Shown piece after piece: positions 25,416 to 34,592 of a stretch of 64,000 bases of DNA (within the stretch, counting starts at the first letter, position 1; each line of letters begins with the position of its first letter). Both the position numbers and the translations under genes were made by a program. The notes beneath the pieces were generated by a model. That model was not told the DNA's origin. It saw only the letters and a program-made list of their open reading frames with translations, and ran no database searches. This stretch comes from UBA7703 sp963667195 (GTDB lineage Bacteria; Bacillota; Clostridia; Christensenellales; CAG-138), in contig OY762962.1 of NCBI GenBank assembly GCA_963667195.1, positions 868,001-932,000 on the forward strand, written 5' to 3'.

Positions 25416-26633
25416 ATGATGTACACCGCACAAGAGATTGCCGATTACGCAGCAGCGGAGGATGTGAAGTTCATTCGCCTCGCGTTTTGCGATGTGTTTG
25501 GAGTCCCAAAGAATATCTCCATCATGCCGGAGGAACTGCCCCGCGCGTTTTCGGACGGCATCTCGATTGACGCCTCCGCGATTCGCGGCTTCGGAGACGA
25601 GGCGCACTCGGATCTGCTGCTCTTTCCGGACAGCGAGACGCTGACGGTGCTGCCCTGGCGGCCGAGTCACGGGCGCGTGGTGCGGCTCTTTGCGGATATC
25701 CGCCGTTCCGACGGCTCTCTCTTTCCGCAGGACACGCGCAATATCTTACGAAAGACGATTGCAAACGCGCAGCGCGAAGGCGTGACCGTCAACTTCGGCA
25801 CGGAGTTTGAGTTTTACCTCTTCCGGCTGGACACGGACGGAAACGCGACGAATATCCCCTACGACAACGCGAAGTATATGGATATCGCTCCGCTTGACCG
25901 CGGAGAAAACGTCCGCCGCGAAATCTGCCTGACGCTGTGTGAAATGGGCATCCGCGCCGAGAGCTCCCATCATGAGGACGGCCCGGGGCAAAACGAGATC
26001 GATTTTCGCTATGGCGACGCGCTCAGCGCCGCCGACAACGCGATTACCTTCCCCTCTGTGGTGCGCACGGTCGCGATGCGAAACGGCCTCTGGGCGGACT
26101 TTTCGCCGAAGCCGCTGCCAAACGAAAGCGGAAACGGCATGCACATCAACCTTTCTTTGGCAAACCCGCGCACGGAGGACGCGCGAAACGCGTTTATGGC
26201 GGGTCTCATGGAGCACATCTGCGAGATCACCGCGTTCCTCAACCCCGTTGACGCGAGCTATGCGCGCTTTGGCGAATGCAAAGCGCCGCGCTACGTCACC
26301 TGGTCGCCGGAGAACCGCTCTCAGCTCATCCGCATTCCGGCCGCAAAGGGCGAATACGAGCGCATCGAGCTTCGCTCTCCCGATCCCGCGGGAAATCCGT
26401 ATCTTTCGTTTGCGCTGATCCTCGCCGCGGGCCTCGACGGCATCCGGCGAAACCTCAAGGCACCCGCGCCCACCAACGTGAACCTCTTTACGGCGGACGA
26501 GTCGGTCACGGGAAAGCTCCGGCAGCTGCCGCGTTCGCGCGCGGAGGCCGCAAAGATCGCCAAAGACAGCGCGTTTGTGCGCGAGGTGCTGCCCGCGGGC
26601 ATCATCGAAGCATATACCGCCGAGGCGGAGTGA
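25416..26633 (+). CDS. glnA: Glutamine synthetase type I
   Basis: About 405 residues. Start options are ATG at 25404 (too close to the GGAGAGG site), 25416 and 25419; I use 25416. Motifs of GSI: NFGTEFEFYLF (Glu ligands), GPGQNEIDFRYGD, GNGMHINLSL, and RIELRSPDPAGNPYLSFA. It is shorter than the 440-470 residues usual for GSI, and no adenylylation-site tyrosine motif is evident at the C-terminus, so control is likely by feedback and transcription. The ANTAR regulator gene follows it by 77 bp, probably in the same transcript. Confidence 0.94.
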   Translation: MMYTAQEIADYAAAEDVKFIRLAFCDVFGVPKNISIMPEELPRAFSDGISIDASAIRGFGDEAHSDLLLFPDSETLTVLPWRPSHGRVVRLFADIRRSDGSLFPQDTRNILRKTIANAQREGVTVNFGTEFEFYLFRLDTDGNATNIPYDNAKYMDIAPLDRGENVRREICLTLCEMGIRAESSHHEDGPGQNEIDFRYGDALSAADNAITFPSVVRTVAMRNGLWADFSPKPLPNESGNGMHINLSLANPRTEDARNAFMAGLMEHICEITAFLNPVDASYARFGECKAPRYVTWSPENRSQLIRIPAAKGEYERIELRSPDPAGNPYLSFALILAAGLDGIRRNLKAPAPTNVNLFTADESVTGKLRQLPRSRAEAAKIAKDSAFVREVLPAGIIEAYTAEAE

Positions 26634-26710
26634 GTTTGTTTCCATCATGGGATCGCTTTTGATCCCACCGGATGCTTGTACCCTGCGAACCGGAAAAAGG
26701 AGACTACCGA

Positions 26711-27304
26711 TTGGCAAGCCCATTCGCAAAGCAGAATAGCGTATTGATCGTGTCCGGATCGGAACGCTCCCGCGAGACACTCGCGGAGGTGTTTTCCACC
26801 ACGCGCTATTCGCCCGTGACCTCGCGCGGCTCCGCCGCCGAGGCGCGAAGGCTGGTGCTGGACGTGCCGTATTCGCTGGTGTTCATCAATACCCCGCTGC
26901 CGGACGAACCGGGCGCGCAGCTCGCGCTCGATCTATCCAACAGCAGAAACTGCTGCGTGGCGCTGCTCGTACCAGGAGATCAATACGATCAGGTCAACGA
27001 GCAGGTGGAGGACGCGGGCGTGCTCACGCTCGGCAAGCCCTGCACGGCGGCGCAGCTGCGGCAGGCGGCCTCCATGATGAGCGCGACGCGCTTCAAGCTC
27101 GCGGATCTGGAGCAAAAGACCGCGACACTGGAGGAAAAGATGGAGGAAATTCGGTTGGTCAACCGCGCAAAGTGGATGCTCATTGAGCGGCGCGGTATGG
27201 ACGAAGCCACCGCGCACCGTTATATTGAAAAGCTCGCGATGGACGCCAGACAAACGCGCCGCCTTGTCGCACAAACCCTGATCCGGTCGCTGGATAACGA
27301 CTAG
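26711..27304 (+). CDS. ANTAR-domain antiterminator with degenerate receiver
   Basis: 197 residues from the TTG at 26711, 8 nt after AAAGGAG. The N-terminal 115 residues follow a receiver fold (SVLIVSGSE, YSLVFINTPLPDEPG, VLTLGKP), but the phospho-acceptor Asp is replaced (FIN in place of the usual LLD) and the acidic pair near the start is missing. A coiled coil (about 125-145) leads to the ANTAR domain (about 140-195: NRAKWMLIERRGMDEATAHR, then YIEKLAMDARQTRR). ANTAR proteins bind paired hexaloop hairpins in leader RNAs and prevent termination. Without the Asp, control must come from a ligand or partner such as glutamine synthetase or PII; that is inference. Confidence 0.9.
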   Translation: MASPFAKQNSVLIVSGSERSRETLAEVFSTTRYSPVTSRGSAAEARRLVLDVPYSLVFINTPLPDEPGAQLALDLSNSRNCCVALLVPGDQYDQVNEQVEDAGVLTLGKPCTAAQLRQAASMMSATRFKLADLEQKTATLEEKMEEIRLVNRAKWMLIERRGMDEATAHRYIEKLAMDARQTRRLVAQTLIRSLDND

Positions 27305-27326
27305 AAACCAATTCTGTTTTTTTAAT

Positions 27327-27348
27327 GCGGGGAACCCCCGCTTTTTTT
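27327..27348 (+). terminator. Terminator of glnA-ANTAR operon
   Basis: GCGGG / CCCGC stem with a GAACC loop and seven T residues, 23 nt past the ANTAR stop. Confidence 0.88.
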
Positions 27349-27350
27349 AT

Positions 27351-27377
27351 ACAAAAAAATCCGCCCCTTCGGGCGGA
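27351..27377 (-). terminator. Terminator of the UbiA-family operon
   Basis: TCCGCCC / GGGCGGA stem followed by seven T residues on the minus strand, just after the stop at 27397. Confidence 0.9.
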
Positions 27378-27396
27378 AATTTGATGAAACTAAATA

Positions 27397-28263
27397 TTAT
27401 AGGTAGATCATCGCGACCCAGATGAGGCCGAGCAGCGCGACGAGAGAAAGCAGGAGCTTGTCCCCCAGCAGCACCTCGACGGGATCACCGTCGGAGTCCC
27501 GCTCCACATGCAGGCTGTAACTCATGCAGATCAGGATCACCAGCGGCACCGTCCAAACGATACTTCCCGTGCTGATGCGCGCAATCGTGATCGGGTCCAC
27601 CGCCCAAAGCGAGTAGAACGCGATGGTGAGCGCAAGGCACATGTACATGTTCTTATCCAGAAAGCTCTGGTTATAGTATTGCAGCACGTTGCGCTTGACC
27701 GTGTCGTCCTGCCGGATCAGCTCGTTTCTGCGCTTGCCGAGGCCGAGATAGAAGGACATCGAGATCACGGTCAGATACAGCCAGCGCGAAATCTCGATTC
27801 CGCCGAGCGCGGAGCCATAGAGCACGCGGAGCACATACCCCGAGACCAGAATCGCGATATCCACGATTGGGATGTTCTTGAGCTTCATGCTGTAGGCGAT
27901 GTTGAGGAGCAGATACGCAAGCAGAATCACCCACGCGTACCACTGCACCGCGCCGGAGAAATATTGCAGCACCGCGGTCGCCAAAACTAGGCAAACGCCG
28001 AGGATATACGCCGCGCGCTTGGAGACGGCGCCGCTTGCGATCGGGCGGTTCTTCTTGGTCGGGTGCAGGCGGTCGCGCTCCGCATCCCGGATGTCGTTGA
28101 AGATATACACCGCCGACGAGATCAGACAGAACGCAAGAAAACCCATGATCGCGCGGAAGAGATAGAATGGCTGAAAGAACTGCCCGCTGAAGATAAACGG
28201 CAGGAAAACAAGGATGTTCTTGATGTAGTGCTTGACGCGCATTAGTTTGAAATACTTTTTCAT
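27397..28263 (-). CDS. UbiA-family prenyltransferase, decaprenyl-phosphate phosphoribosyltransferase-like
   Basis: 288 residues with eight or nine membrane helices. The metal-binding motif NDIRDAERDRLHP (NDxxDxxxD, about residues 56-68) and a second acidic loop (LGKRRNELIRQDD, about 174-186) are present. The N-terminus RVKHYIKNILVFLPF is typical of the 5-phospho-ribose transferases that make polyprenyl-phosphoryl-5-phosphoribose, the precursor of decaprenylphosphoryl-arabinose in mycobacteria; homologues occur in many other bacteria. It ends an operon with a large membrane protein and an LRR lipoprotein, suggesting a polyprenyl-linked pentose used for a surface glycan. Confidence 0.85.
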   Translation of the reverse strand: MKKYFKLMRVKHYIKNILVFLPFIFSGQFFQPFYLFRAIMGFLAFCLISSAVYIFNDIRDAERDRLHPTKKNRPIASGAVSKRAAYILGVCLVLATAVLQYFSGAVQWYAWVILLAYLLLNIAYSMKLKNIPIVDIAILVSGYVLRVLYGSALGGIEISRWLYLTVISMSFYLGLGKRRNELIRQDDTVKRNVLQYYNQSFLDKNMYMCLALTIAFYSLWAVDPITIARISTGSIVWTVPLVILICMSYSLHVERDSDGDPVEVLLGDKLLLSLVALLGLIWVAMIYL

Positions 28264-28303
28264 CGTTACCTCGCAAGCATTTTATTGAGCGGACGAAACG
28301 GAA

Positions 28304-29956
28304 TCAAACAGGGTAATATTGCACCGCAAACCGGATCAAATCCAGCATGCCCGCCGCGTTGACGGCGAAAAGCAGGCAGAGCACGGCGGCGACAACCGCA
28401 TAGCGCAGCGCGTTGTTTTTGCGGAACACGCGAAGGAGCAGCCGGTACAGCAGCGCCGCATACGCCCAGAAGAAATACAGCGTGTAGAGCACCATTCCGT
28501 TTTCGGCGGCACCCCAACCCACCACAAGCAGCAGCACCGCGGAGAACGCAACCCAGAGCGAGCACACGCGAAGGCTCCGCTCGCGCCAGCTCAGCACGGC
28601 GCTGACCGCGGCGAGCGCAAACAGCGCAATCCCCGCCCAATGCAGCCCCGTGACGGGCAGCAGTTGATAGGAGGCGTGTGTATAGGTGGTCAAATCGACC
28701 GCAGCGGCAGGCCGCGCAAAGCAAGCCGAAACAAACGAGAAAAACTGCATCGCGCGATCCCCGATCGGTACCGTCTTGCCCGCAAACGAGGCGACGTCCT
28801 TCATGTTTTGCAGGACGCGATTGAGCAGCGGCACGCGCGCGAACACCACGAATATCGCAAGAAACGCAAGCCCGCCGCTGACCAGCGCGCGAACGCGATC
28901 CTTCACACTCTTTCCCTCAAACAGGAGCGGAAACAGCACGCCGCTTGTGAGCAGCGATCCGCTCGCCGCGACAAACGGCAGCTCCCGGTGATTCTCCCGT
29001 TCATGCCAATCATAGAGCAGCACAAACACCCAGAACACGGCAAACACATATTGCTCCACCGCAACGAGGAACAGCAGCGTGGGATACGACACCAGAAGCA
29101 ATAGCAGGAACAGCAGCCGATCCGTGCCCGTGAGTTCCAACACCCGCGCCAGCAGCGTAAAGCCAAAGAGCAGCAGCACCGCCTGCACGCAGGCAAGCAC
29201 GACGGGATACGCATTCGGAACGAAGAACAAGACCTTGCTCAGCAGCATCGCAACCACGGCAAACGGCATGGAGAACACCGCAAACATTGGCTGGCGAATG
29301 TCGTTCTCATACGCATTGACAAAGAAGAACGCATTGCCGCTGACAAGGCTGTCCGAATCCGTGGTGTAGACGACGTCATACTTCATGCCGCCGCCGTAAA
29401 ACGCGTTGCTCTTACTGTACACGAGCGCGATCGCCGCCACAGCCAGCGCGCCGCCGATCAGCAGAAACCAAATCTCCGCGCGGCTGGCGGAGGCCGACCA
29501 CCGCCGAATCAGGCGCAGCGCCCAATCGCTGAACAGCGCAAACCACACATACAGCGCAAACAGCGCTAGCACACACACGACGCTCGGCAGAGCTACGCGC
29601 GCAACGTCTGCCAGCGAAGCAAGGTTTGCCTTGGTCAGAAACGCGACGATCACCTCGTTTGCCGAGCGCGCGAACTCCGCGCGATACAGGAACGCGGTAT
29701 ATCCCGCAAGTATGACGCCGCAGATGAGCACTGCAAGCCCCGGCTTTTTGACCGCGGGGTCCGGCAGAGAGAAGCGGAACGCCGCAATCAAGCAGATGAC
29801 AAAGGACATTGCCACGCCCGCTCCGATGAACAGAAGCGAGCCGCCCTGCGAAAGCAGCAGCGTCATCGCGGCTCCCGAGAGCGCAAACGACACTTTTTCG
29901 AAAATCGATCCCCGCTTCGCGGGCTCTGCGGATGATTTCGCTTGCCGATCGAACAT
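28304..29956 (-). CDS. Polytopic membrane protein, possible GT-C type glycosyltransferase
   Basis: 550 residues from the ATG at 29956 (AGGAG 6 nt upstream). About 13 hydrophobic helices and a large loop after helix 5 with KYDVVYTTDSDSLVSGNAFF and YENDIRQPMF. Such a polar, Asp-containing first outer loop is seen in GT-C enzymes that use polyprenyl-linked sugars. I do not recognise the family. It sits 40 bp upstream of the UbiA-type gene and 48 bp downstream of the LRR lipoprotein, so it is a good candidate user of the polyprenyl-phosphopentose. This role is inference. Confidence 0.7.
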   Translation of the reverse strand: MFDRQAKSSAEPAKRGSIFEKVSFALSGAAMTLLLSQGGSLLFIGAGVAMSFVICLIAAFRFSLPDPAVKKPGLAVLICGVILAGYTAFLYRAEFARSANEVIVAFLTKANLASLADVARVALPSVVCVLALFALYVWFALFSDWALRLIRRWSASASRAEIWFLLIGGALAVAAIALVYSKSNAFYGGGMKYDVVYTTDSDSLVSGNAFFFVNAYENDIRQPMFAVFSMPFAVVAMLLSKVLFFVPNAYPVVLACVQAVLLLFGFTLLARVLELTGTDRLLFLLLLLVSYPTLLFLVAVEQYVFAVFWVFVLLYDWHERENHRELPFVAASGSLLTSGVLFPLLFEGKSVKDRVRALVSGGLAFLAIFVVFARVPLLNRVLQNMKDVASFAGKTVPIGDRAMQFFSFVSACFARPAAAVDLTTYTHASYQLLPVTGLHWAGIALFALAAVSAVLSWRERSLRVCSLWVAFSAVLLLVVGWGAAENGMVLYTLYFFWAYAALLYRLLLRVFRKNNALRYAVVAAVLCLLFAVNAAGMLDLIRFAVQYYPV

Positions 29957-30004
29957 GGTTACTCCTGCGGCAAAAGCGGCCGATGCGCCGCCCTGCTCCA
30001 AACG

Positions 30005-31534
30005 TTAATTGCCCTTTGCGCGCATCCCGAAGATGGCCTGCTGCTCTACATACCCTTCATTTCCGGGGCACCAGGCGCTCATGGCATATTCCGGGTTGTC
30101 CTGCGAGGCTTTGATGACGATATTCGGAATCTTTGCCGTCAGCTCCGTGCTCAAAGCTGCAATCTGCTCGTCGCTGAGCCCGCTGCAATTGATAAAGAGC
30201 CGCTCCAGCTTCGGCATGGTCAGAAACACATCCGCCGAGGCGAGGGTGTTGTTGCTGGCGTTGACGTAGCGGAGGTTTGTGCAGTTCTTGATCGGCGTCA
30301 CATCCGTGATGTAGTTATACATCATCTGCAAATAGATGAGGTCGTGCATGTTCTCCAAAACGGAGATATCCTCAAGATTGCACAGCGCGATGTCGAGGTA
30401 TTTCAAATTGGGCTGGTACTTCAGAAAATCGATATTCTCCACCTGGGTGCAATGTCCGATATCAAGCGCGATCAGATCGGTGCAATACTTTAAGACTTCC
30501 AGATCCTTTGCGTGAATTTTATGATAATTGAATAACTTCCCATCGGGCACATATCGTCCGCCGCCGTTGGGGAATCTGCTGCGGTTTCCAGTGCTGAAGC
30601 CCTTGATATCCGTGCGAATGACCCAGTTGTAAATGTGGATGTACCACACAACCTTGACCTGCGGATAGCGCGCGCGGATGGCCGCCATCTCCTCGTCGCT
30701 GGGTCCTGATCCGCACATATCCAGCATTTTGAGCTTGGGAAAGAGCACGAGCGCGTCGGAAAACGCCGCGGCGTCCGGCACGGTATACTTTCGTAAGTCG
30801 AGGTCCGTCACGTCCGAACGGACGGCGAGGTCCTCCAGCAGCTGCACGTTCCAAACAAACGCAACATTCGGATACGCATTTGCCAGCGCAATCTGGTCGG
30901 CGAGCGCAAATGTCTCCTCGCCGAACACGACGCTCTTGAGGTTTGAAAGCCCCTGCAATTTGGTGGTCAGCTCCGCCAGATCGACCGCTTTCCCGCTGAG
31001 ATCCAGCGTCTCGGTGTCCGGCGCATATGTTTCTCCGCCGATCGTAACATCCCAAAGCAGCGCGATGTTCGGGTAACGCGCGGCGAGATCCTTTGCGACC
31101 GCGTCGTCGGGAGCCGCCGCAAGCTGTACCGATTGTAAAACCGGAAAATATGCGAGCGCGTCGCCGAGATCGCTCGTTGCGGCGTCTAGCGTCAGCGCGG
31201 TGGAGTCGCTGTCATAGCGGGCGCCGCCTACCGGCACGCTCCAGAGAATCTCGCAATTCGGCAGCGCGGCTTTCAGCGCGTCGAAGTCCGCGATGGTAAT
31301 CTCGTTGCCGCGCAGGTCGATGGAAGTCAGCTGCGTTTGTGTAAGCAAGTCGGAGACATCACTCAGCCCTTTGTCACGCAAATCCAACGTCGTCGCCGCC
31401 TGTTTCTCCGGGGCCGGTGCTTCGGGTGTGCCCTGTTCTTTTGGGGCACAAGCCGCGAGAACGAGAGCAGCGCCTAAGCAGAGCGCAAAATATACGGGCA
31501 GTTTTGCCCATGTAGACTTGTTATGTTGAATCAA
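30005..31534 (-). CDS. Leucine-rich-repeat lipoprotein
   Basis: 509 residues from a TTG at 31534 that follows an AGGTGA site. Signal peptide with lipobox LAAC (LGAALVLAACAPKEQ, residues about 15-30), then repeated LRR units: TTLDLRDKGLSDVSDLLTQT, LTSIDLRGNEI, LETLDLSGKAV-like and, near the C-terminus, LKYLDIALCNLEDISVL, LIYLQMMYNYI and LRYVNASNNTL. Several repeats start with a NCEILWSVPVGG-type segment. It should be anchored outside the cell and bind protein or glycan. First gene of the operon with the membrane protein and UbiA-type gene. Confidence 0.85.
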   Translation of the reverse strand: MIQHNKSTWAKLPVYFALCLGAALVLAACAPKEQGTPEAPAPEKQAATTLDLRDKGLSDVSDLLTQTQLTSIDLRGNEITIADFDALKAALPNCEILWSVPVGGARYDSDSTALTLDAATSDLGDALAYFPVLQSVQLAAAPDDAVAKDLAARYPNIALLWDVTIGGETYAPDTETLDLSGKAVDLAELTTKLQGLSNLKSVVFGEETFALADQIALANAYPNVAFVWNVQLLEDLAVRSDVTDLDLRKYTVPDAAAFSDALVLFPKLKMLDMCGSGPSDEEMAAIRARYPQVKVVWYIHIYNWVIRTDIKGFSTGNRSRFPNGGGRYVPDGKLFNYHKIHAKDLEVLKYCTDLIALDIGHCTQVENIDFLKYQPNLKYLDIALCNLEDISVLENMHDLIYLQMMYNYITDVTPIKNCTNLRYVNASNNTLASADVFLTMPKLERLFINCSGLSDEQIAALSTELTAKIPNIVIKASQDNPEYAMSAWCPGNEGYVEQQAIFGMRAKGN

Positions 31535-31664
31535 TTGATCACCTGCTTTTTTGGAAATAATGGCTATTTTCGGGTGGCGAAGGCGTCCGGTTCGGATGCA
31601 GCGGAACTGATTTTTCTTTCCTCCGAACAATCGCGGTATCCCGTGTATGGTTATATTCTGTTTT

Positions 31665-31693
31665 ATTATACCAACCGATCGGGGCAATGTAAA
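31665..31693 (-). promoter_or_regulatory. Promoter of the LRR-membrane protein-UbiA operon
   Basis: TTTACA (31688-31693), 17-bp spacer and TATAAT (31665-31670), on the minus strand. Just upstream, 31699-31734, is a large hairpin (GCGGTCA / TGACCGC) without a T tract, perhaps a 3' processing hairpin of the upstream gene. Confidence 0.8.
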
Positions 31694-31781
31694 CTCAAGC
31701 GGTCAAGGCGGGGCTTTGCCTCGTTCCTGACCGCCGGATGATTCTAACCTGTGTTGCGCGGTGCGTTTTATTCAAAATCGG

Positions 31782-33266
31782 CTATTTCGCCTGCAGATAC
31801 TTGGCGAAGAATGTATCCTCTTTGCCGATAAAATTCTCGTAGCAGATGTCCTTTTTGTTGTCAAATACGCTCTTCATCGAGTTACAGACGAGCGGTTCAT
31901 CCAGCTTGCCGAGGCAGATATTAAGTGTGTTTTCCGTCGTGCGGAGCACCTCCGTCACGGGCGTGACGCAGCCCAGCAGAATCACGAAAAGGAACAAAAG
32001 CTTCTTCCAGCGTGCTTTATCCGCGATGTTGTTGGCATAGCGCGTCACGAGCAGCATCAGGTAAAACGCCGCGGGGATGCAGGTGCGCCACGCAAAATCA
32101 TAGCTGACGCCGAGCTTGATGAATGACAGCGCGATCATCGCGCCAAATAGAATCCACCAGGTCATATCCCGCTTTGCGTCCGAAAAGACGAAAACCAGAT
32201 AGACGAGGAATTCGGTGATCAGAAACAGGGCAAAATGAACCACCATCTTGGTGTTCCAATCGATGAGTTGCAGTTTTCCGGTCGCCGTGTTGCTCGCGTA
32301 ATATGCGGCAACAACGAGCCCCGTCAGCACGCCCGTGATGTTCTCAACCGTGATTGCCTCGCGCACAAACTGCCGCAGATGGAAGCCGGAGCGGTTGATG
32401 ATTTCCGGAGAAAGCCGGAAAAAGCGGTAGATGACCAGCGGCAGCATCGCAAGCGTCGGAAACGGCGCAAAGAGCAGCAGCAGCGCATAGGTGAACACAA
32501 GCGAGGCGCTTCTCTTTTCCCGCAGCACGAGCATAAAGCCGATCCAAAACGGAATCGTTTGGTTATACAGCCAATAGAGCAGCGTCATATTCGAGGAGGA
32601 GTTAAACTGAAACAGCTGTAGCTCCAGATGCTCGCCTTGCAGCAATCGTATGAGAATCTCTCCCGCGTTGCCCGCGTGGATGTTATACAGCAGGAACGGA
32701 ATGATATCCAGCCCGCTAAAGAACAAGAACAGCAGCAGCGTCTTGTAATTGACTCCGCCAAGATATTCGCAGATCAGGAGGAACGCCAGCACGACGCCGA
32801 TGAGCGCCCAGACGATCTGGAACAGATACCCGATCTGGAAACCAAAGAGCTTCCCGACCGCCGCGCTGGGCAGCCAGAACCCGATATAGTAGCAAAGCCC
32901 CCGCGACGCACCGTCCGCGAGATTGACCACCGGCCAATCGTAAGCCACAAGGTCTCGAAAAATCGCGTTTCGATACATGTGATCCCAGCGGTTTTGCCAG
33001 ACGAGCCCGCCGATGCCGGACGAAACCACCCAGACGGCCAGGATAACGATCATGATCACGAGCTTGCGCTTGTTTGAAAACAATCCGGCCTGTAACGGCG
33101 ATGTTTTTTGCATGCTGCGAATAAAGCTATAGACGATGGCCAGCGCAATCGGAATCGACAGGATCGGGCGCACCCAACCCAGCAGAAACTGCAACACAGG
33201 AATGCACAAATACGCATATGCAAAGATCGGTATGTACTTGCCTTTGATTTTTTGTCCGAGTCCCAT
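31782..33266 (-). CDS. Polytopic membrane protein, glycosyltransferase-like
   Basis: 494 residues and about 11-12 helices. After helix 3 there is a conserved-looking outer loop, NRWDHMYRNAIFRDLVAYDW, which I have seen in uncharacterised membrane proteins of exopolysaccharide loci; it is consistent with a GT-C fold but not proof. It has its own promoter (33326-33354) and AAGGA 8 nt before the ATG. The LRR operon follows 247 bp downstream, so the genes may share a glycan-related job. Confidence 0.65.
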   Translation of the reverse strand: MGLGQKIKGKYIPIFAYAYLCIPVLQFLLGWVRPILSIPIALAIVYSFIRSMQKTSPLQAGLFSNKRKLVIMIVILAVWVVSSGIGGLVWQNRWDHMYRNAIFRDLVAYDWPVVNLADGASRGLCYYIGFWLPSAAVGKLFGFQIGYLFQIVWALIGVVLAFLLICEYLGGVNYKTLLLFLFFSGLDIIPFLLYNIHAGNAGEILIRLLQGEHLELQLFQFNSSSNMTLLYWLYNQTIPFWIGFMLVLREKRSASLVFTYALLLLFAPFPTLAMLPLVIYRFFRLSPEIINRSGFHLRQFVREAITVENITGVLTGLVVAAYYASNTATGKLQLIDWNTKMVVHFALFLITEFLVYLVFVFSDAKRDMTWWILFGAMIALSFIKLGVSYDFAWRTCIPAAFYLMLLVTRYANNIADKARWKKLLFLFVILLGCVTPVTEVLRTTENTLNICLGKLDEPLVCNSMKSVFDNKKDICYENFIGKEDTFFAKYLQAK

Positions 33267-33325
33267 TCCTTACATCCTTATCCGAAAGCGTTCGCGGCGT
33301 CCGTTTTTGACATGAGATTGACCCT

Positions 33326-33354
33326 ATTATACAGTGTAACTTTGTTTCAAACAA
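33326..33354 (-). promoter_or_regulatory. Promoter of the 494-residue membrane protein gene
   Basis: TTGTTT (33349-33354), 17 bp and TATAAT (33326-33331) on the minus strand. Confidence 0.7.
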
Positions 33355-33395
33355 GATCACGTGTACAGCTGAAACATTTGGTGCGCATCCAAAAC

Positions 33396-33422
33396 GAAAA
33401 AGAAGCCTGTGCAGCAGGCTCC
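33396..33422 (-). terminator. Terminator of ychF
   Basis: AGCCTG / CAGGCT stem with a CTGCA loop followed by TCTTTTTCG on the minus strand. Confidence 0.82.
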
Positions 33423-33477
33423 TCTTCCACGCGCCGATAAACGGCGCAATCATGCGCAAACGCGCGTTTTTTTGCTC

Positions 33478-34569
33478 TTATACGTTGATGCGGAACAGCG
33501 TCACGTCGCCGTCCTGCATGACATATTCCTTGCCCTCGCTGCGGATCAGGCCCTTTTCCTTGCAGGCCGCCATGGAGCCGAGCTCCTGCAGCGTCGTAAA
33601 CGGCACGATCTCCGCGCGGATAAAGCCGCGCTCAAAGTCGGTGTGAATCTTGCCCGCGGCCTGCGGCGCCTTCGTTCCGCGCGTAATCGTCCAGGCGCGG
33701 ACTTCCTTCGGACCTGCGGTGAGATAGCTGATGAGGCCAAGCAGGCGATAACACGCCTTGACCAGCTGGTCAAGACCCGATTCCTTGATGCCGAGCTCGG
33801 CTAAGAATGCGCCCTTTTCGGCGGGATCGAGCTGGGCCACCTCTTCCTCGAGCTTGCAGCAGATGGTCAGCGCCTCGGCTTTCTCCGCTTTGGCGATCTC
33901 ATACAGCGCCTTGACATGCGCGTTCGGCTCCGCGCCGACCTCGTCCTCGCTGACGTTGGCGACGTAGATGATGGGCTTACTCGTGAGCAGGAAGAATCCG
34001 CGCATGAGCTCCGCTTCGTCGTCCGTGAGGTCGATGCTGCGCGCGGGCTTGCCGCTCTCCAGCGCGGGCTGGATGCGCTCCAGCAGCGCGACCTCCGCGA
34101 TGGTCTTCTTATCCCCCGCCTTGAGTTGCTTGCGCGCGCGGTCGAGGCGCTTCTCCACCGTCTCCATGTCCGCAAAGATCAGCTCCAGCGAGATCGTCTC
34201 CACGTCCCGCGCGGGGTTGACCGAGCCATCGACATGCACGATGTTCTCGTCCTCAAAGCAGCGCACGACGTGTACCACCGCGTCCACCTCGCGGATATGC
34301 GAGAGGAACTTGTTGCCGAGGCCTTCGCCGCGGCTCGCGCCGCGCACAAGCCCCGCGATATCGACAAACTCGATTGTCGTGGGTGTGTATTTTTCGGGGT
34401 TGTACATCTTGGCCAGCACGTCCAGCCGCTCGTCCGGCACCGCAACGACGCCGACATTCGGCTCGATGGTGCAAAACGGGTAGTTCGCGGCCTGTGCGCC
34501 CGCCTGCGTGATTGCGTTAAAGAGCGTGCTCTTGCCGACATTCGGCAGACCGATCACTCCAAGTTTCAT
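33478..34569 (-). CDS. ychF: YchF/Ola1-type P-loop NTPase
   Basis: 363 residues. G1 is GLPNVGKSTLF, G3 DIAGLVRGASRGEGLGNKFL, and the specificity loop is NVSED (the NxxE type that favours ATP over GTP). The central coiled coil (about 125-180) and the C-terminal TGS domain (about 285-363) are complete. YchF binds ribosomes and takes part in stress and redox responses. It lies downstream of gltX with a 103-bp gap filled by two hairpin repeats. Confidence 0.96.
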   Translation of the reverse strand: MKLGVIGLPNVGKSTLFNAITQAGAQAANYPFCTIEPNVGVVAVPDERLDVLAKMYNPEKYTPTTIEFVDIAGLVRGASRGEGLGNKFLSHIREVDAVVHVVRCFEDENIVHVDGSVNPARDVETISLELIFADMETVEKRLDRARKQLKAGDKKTIAEVALLERIQPALESGKPARSIDLTDDEAELMRGFFLLTSKPIIYVANVSEDEVGAEPNAHVKALYEIAKAEKAEALTICCKLEEEVAQLDPAEKGAFLAELGIKESGLDQLVKACYRLLGLISYLTAGPKEVRAWTITRGTKAPQAAGKIHTDFERGFIRAEIVPFTTLQELGSMAACKEKGLIRSEGKEYVMQDGDVTLFRINV

Positions 34570-34592
34570 GACAAATTCTCCTTTTCTTTTCT

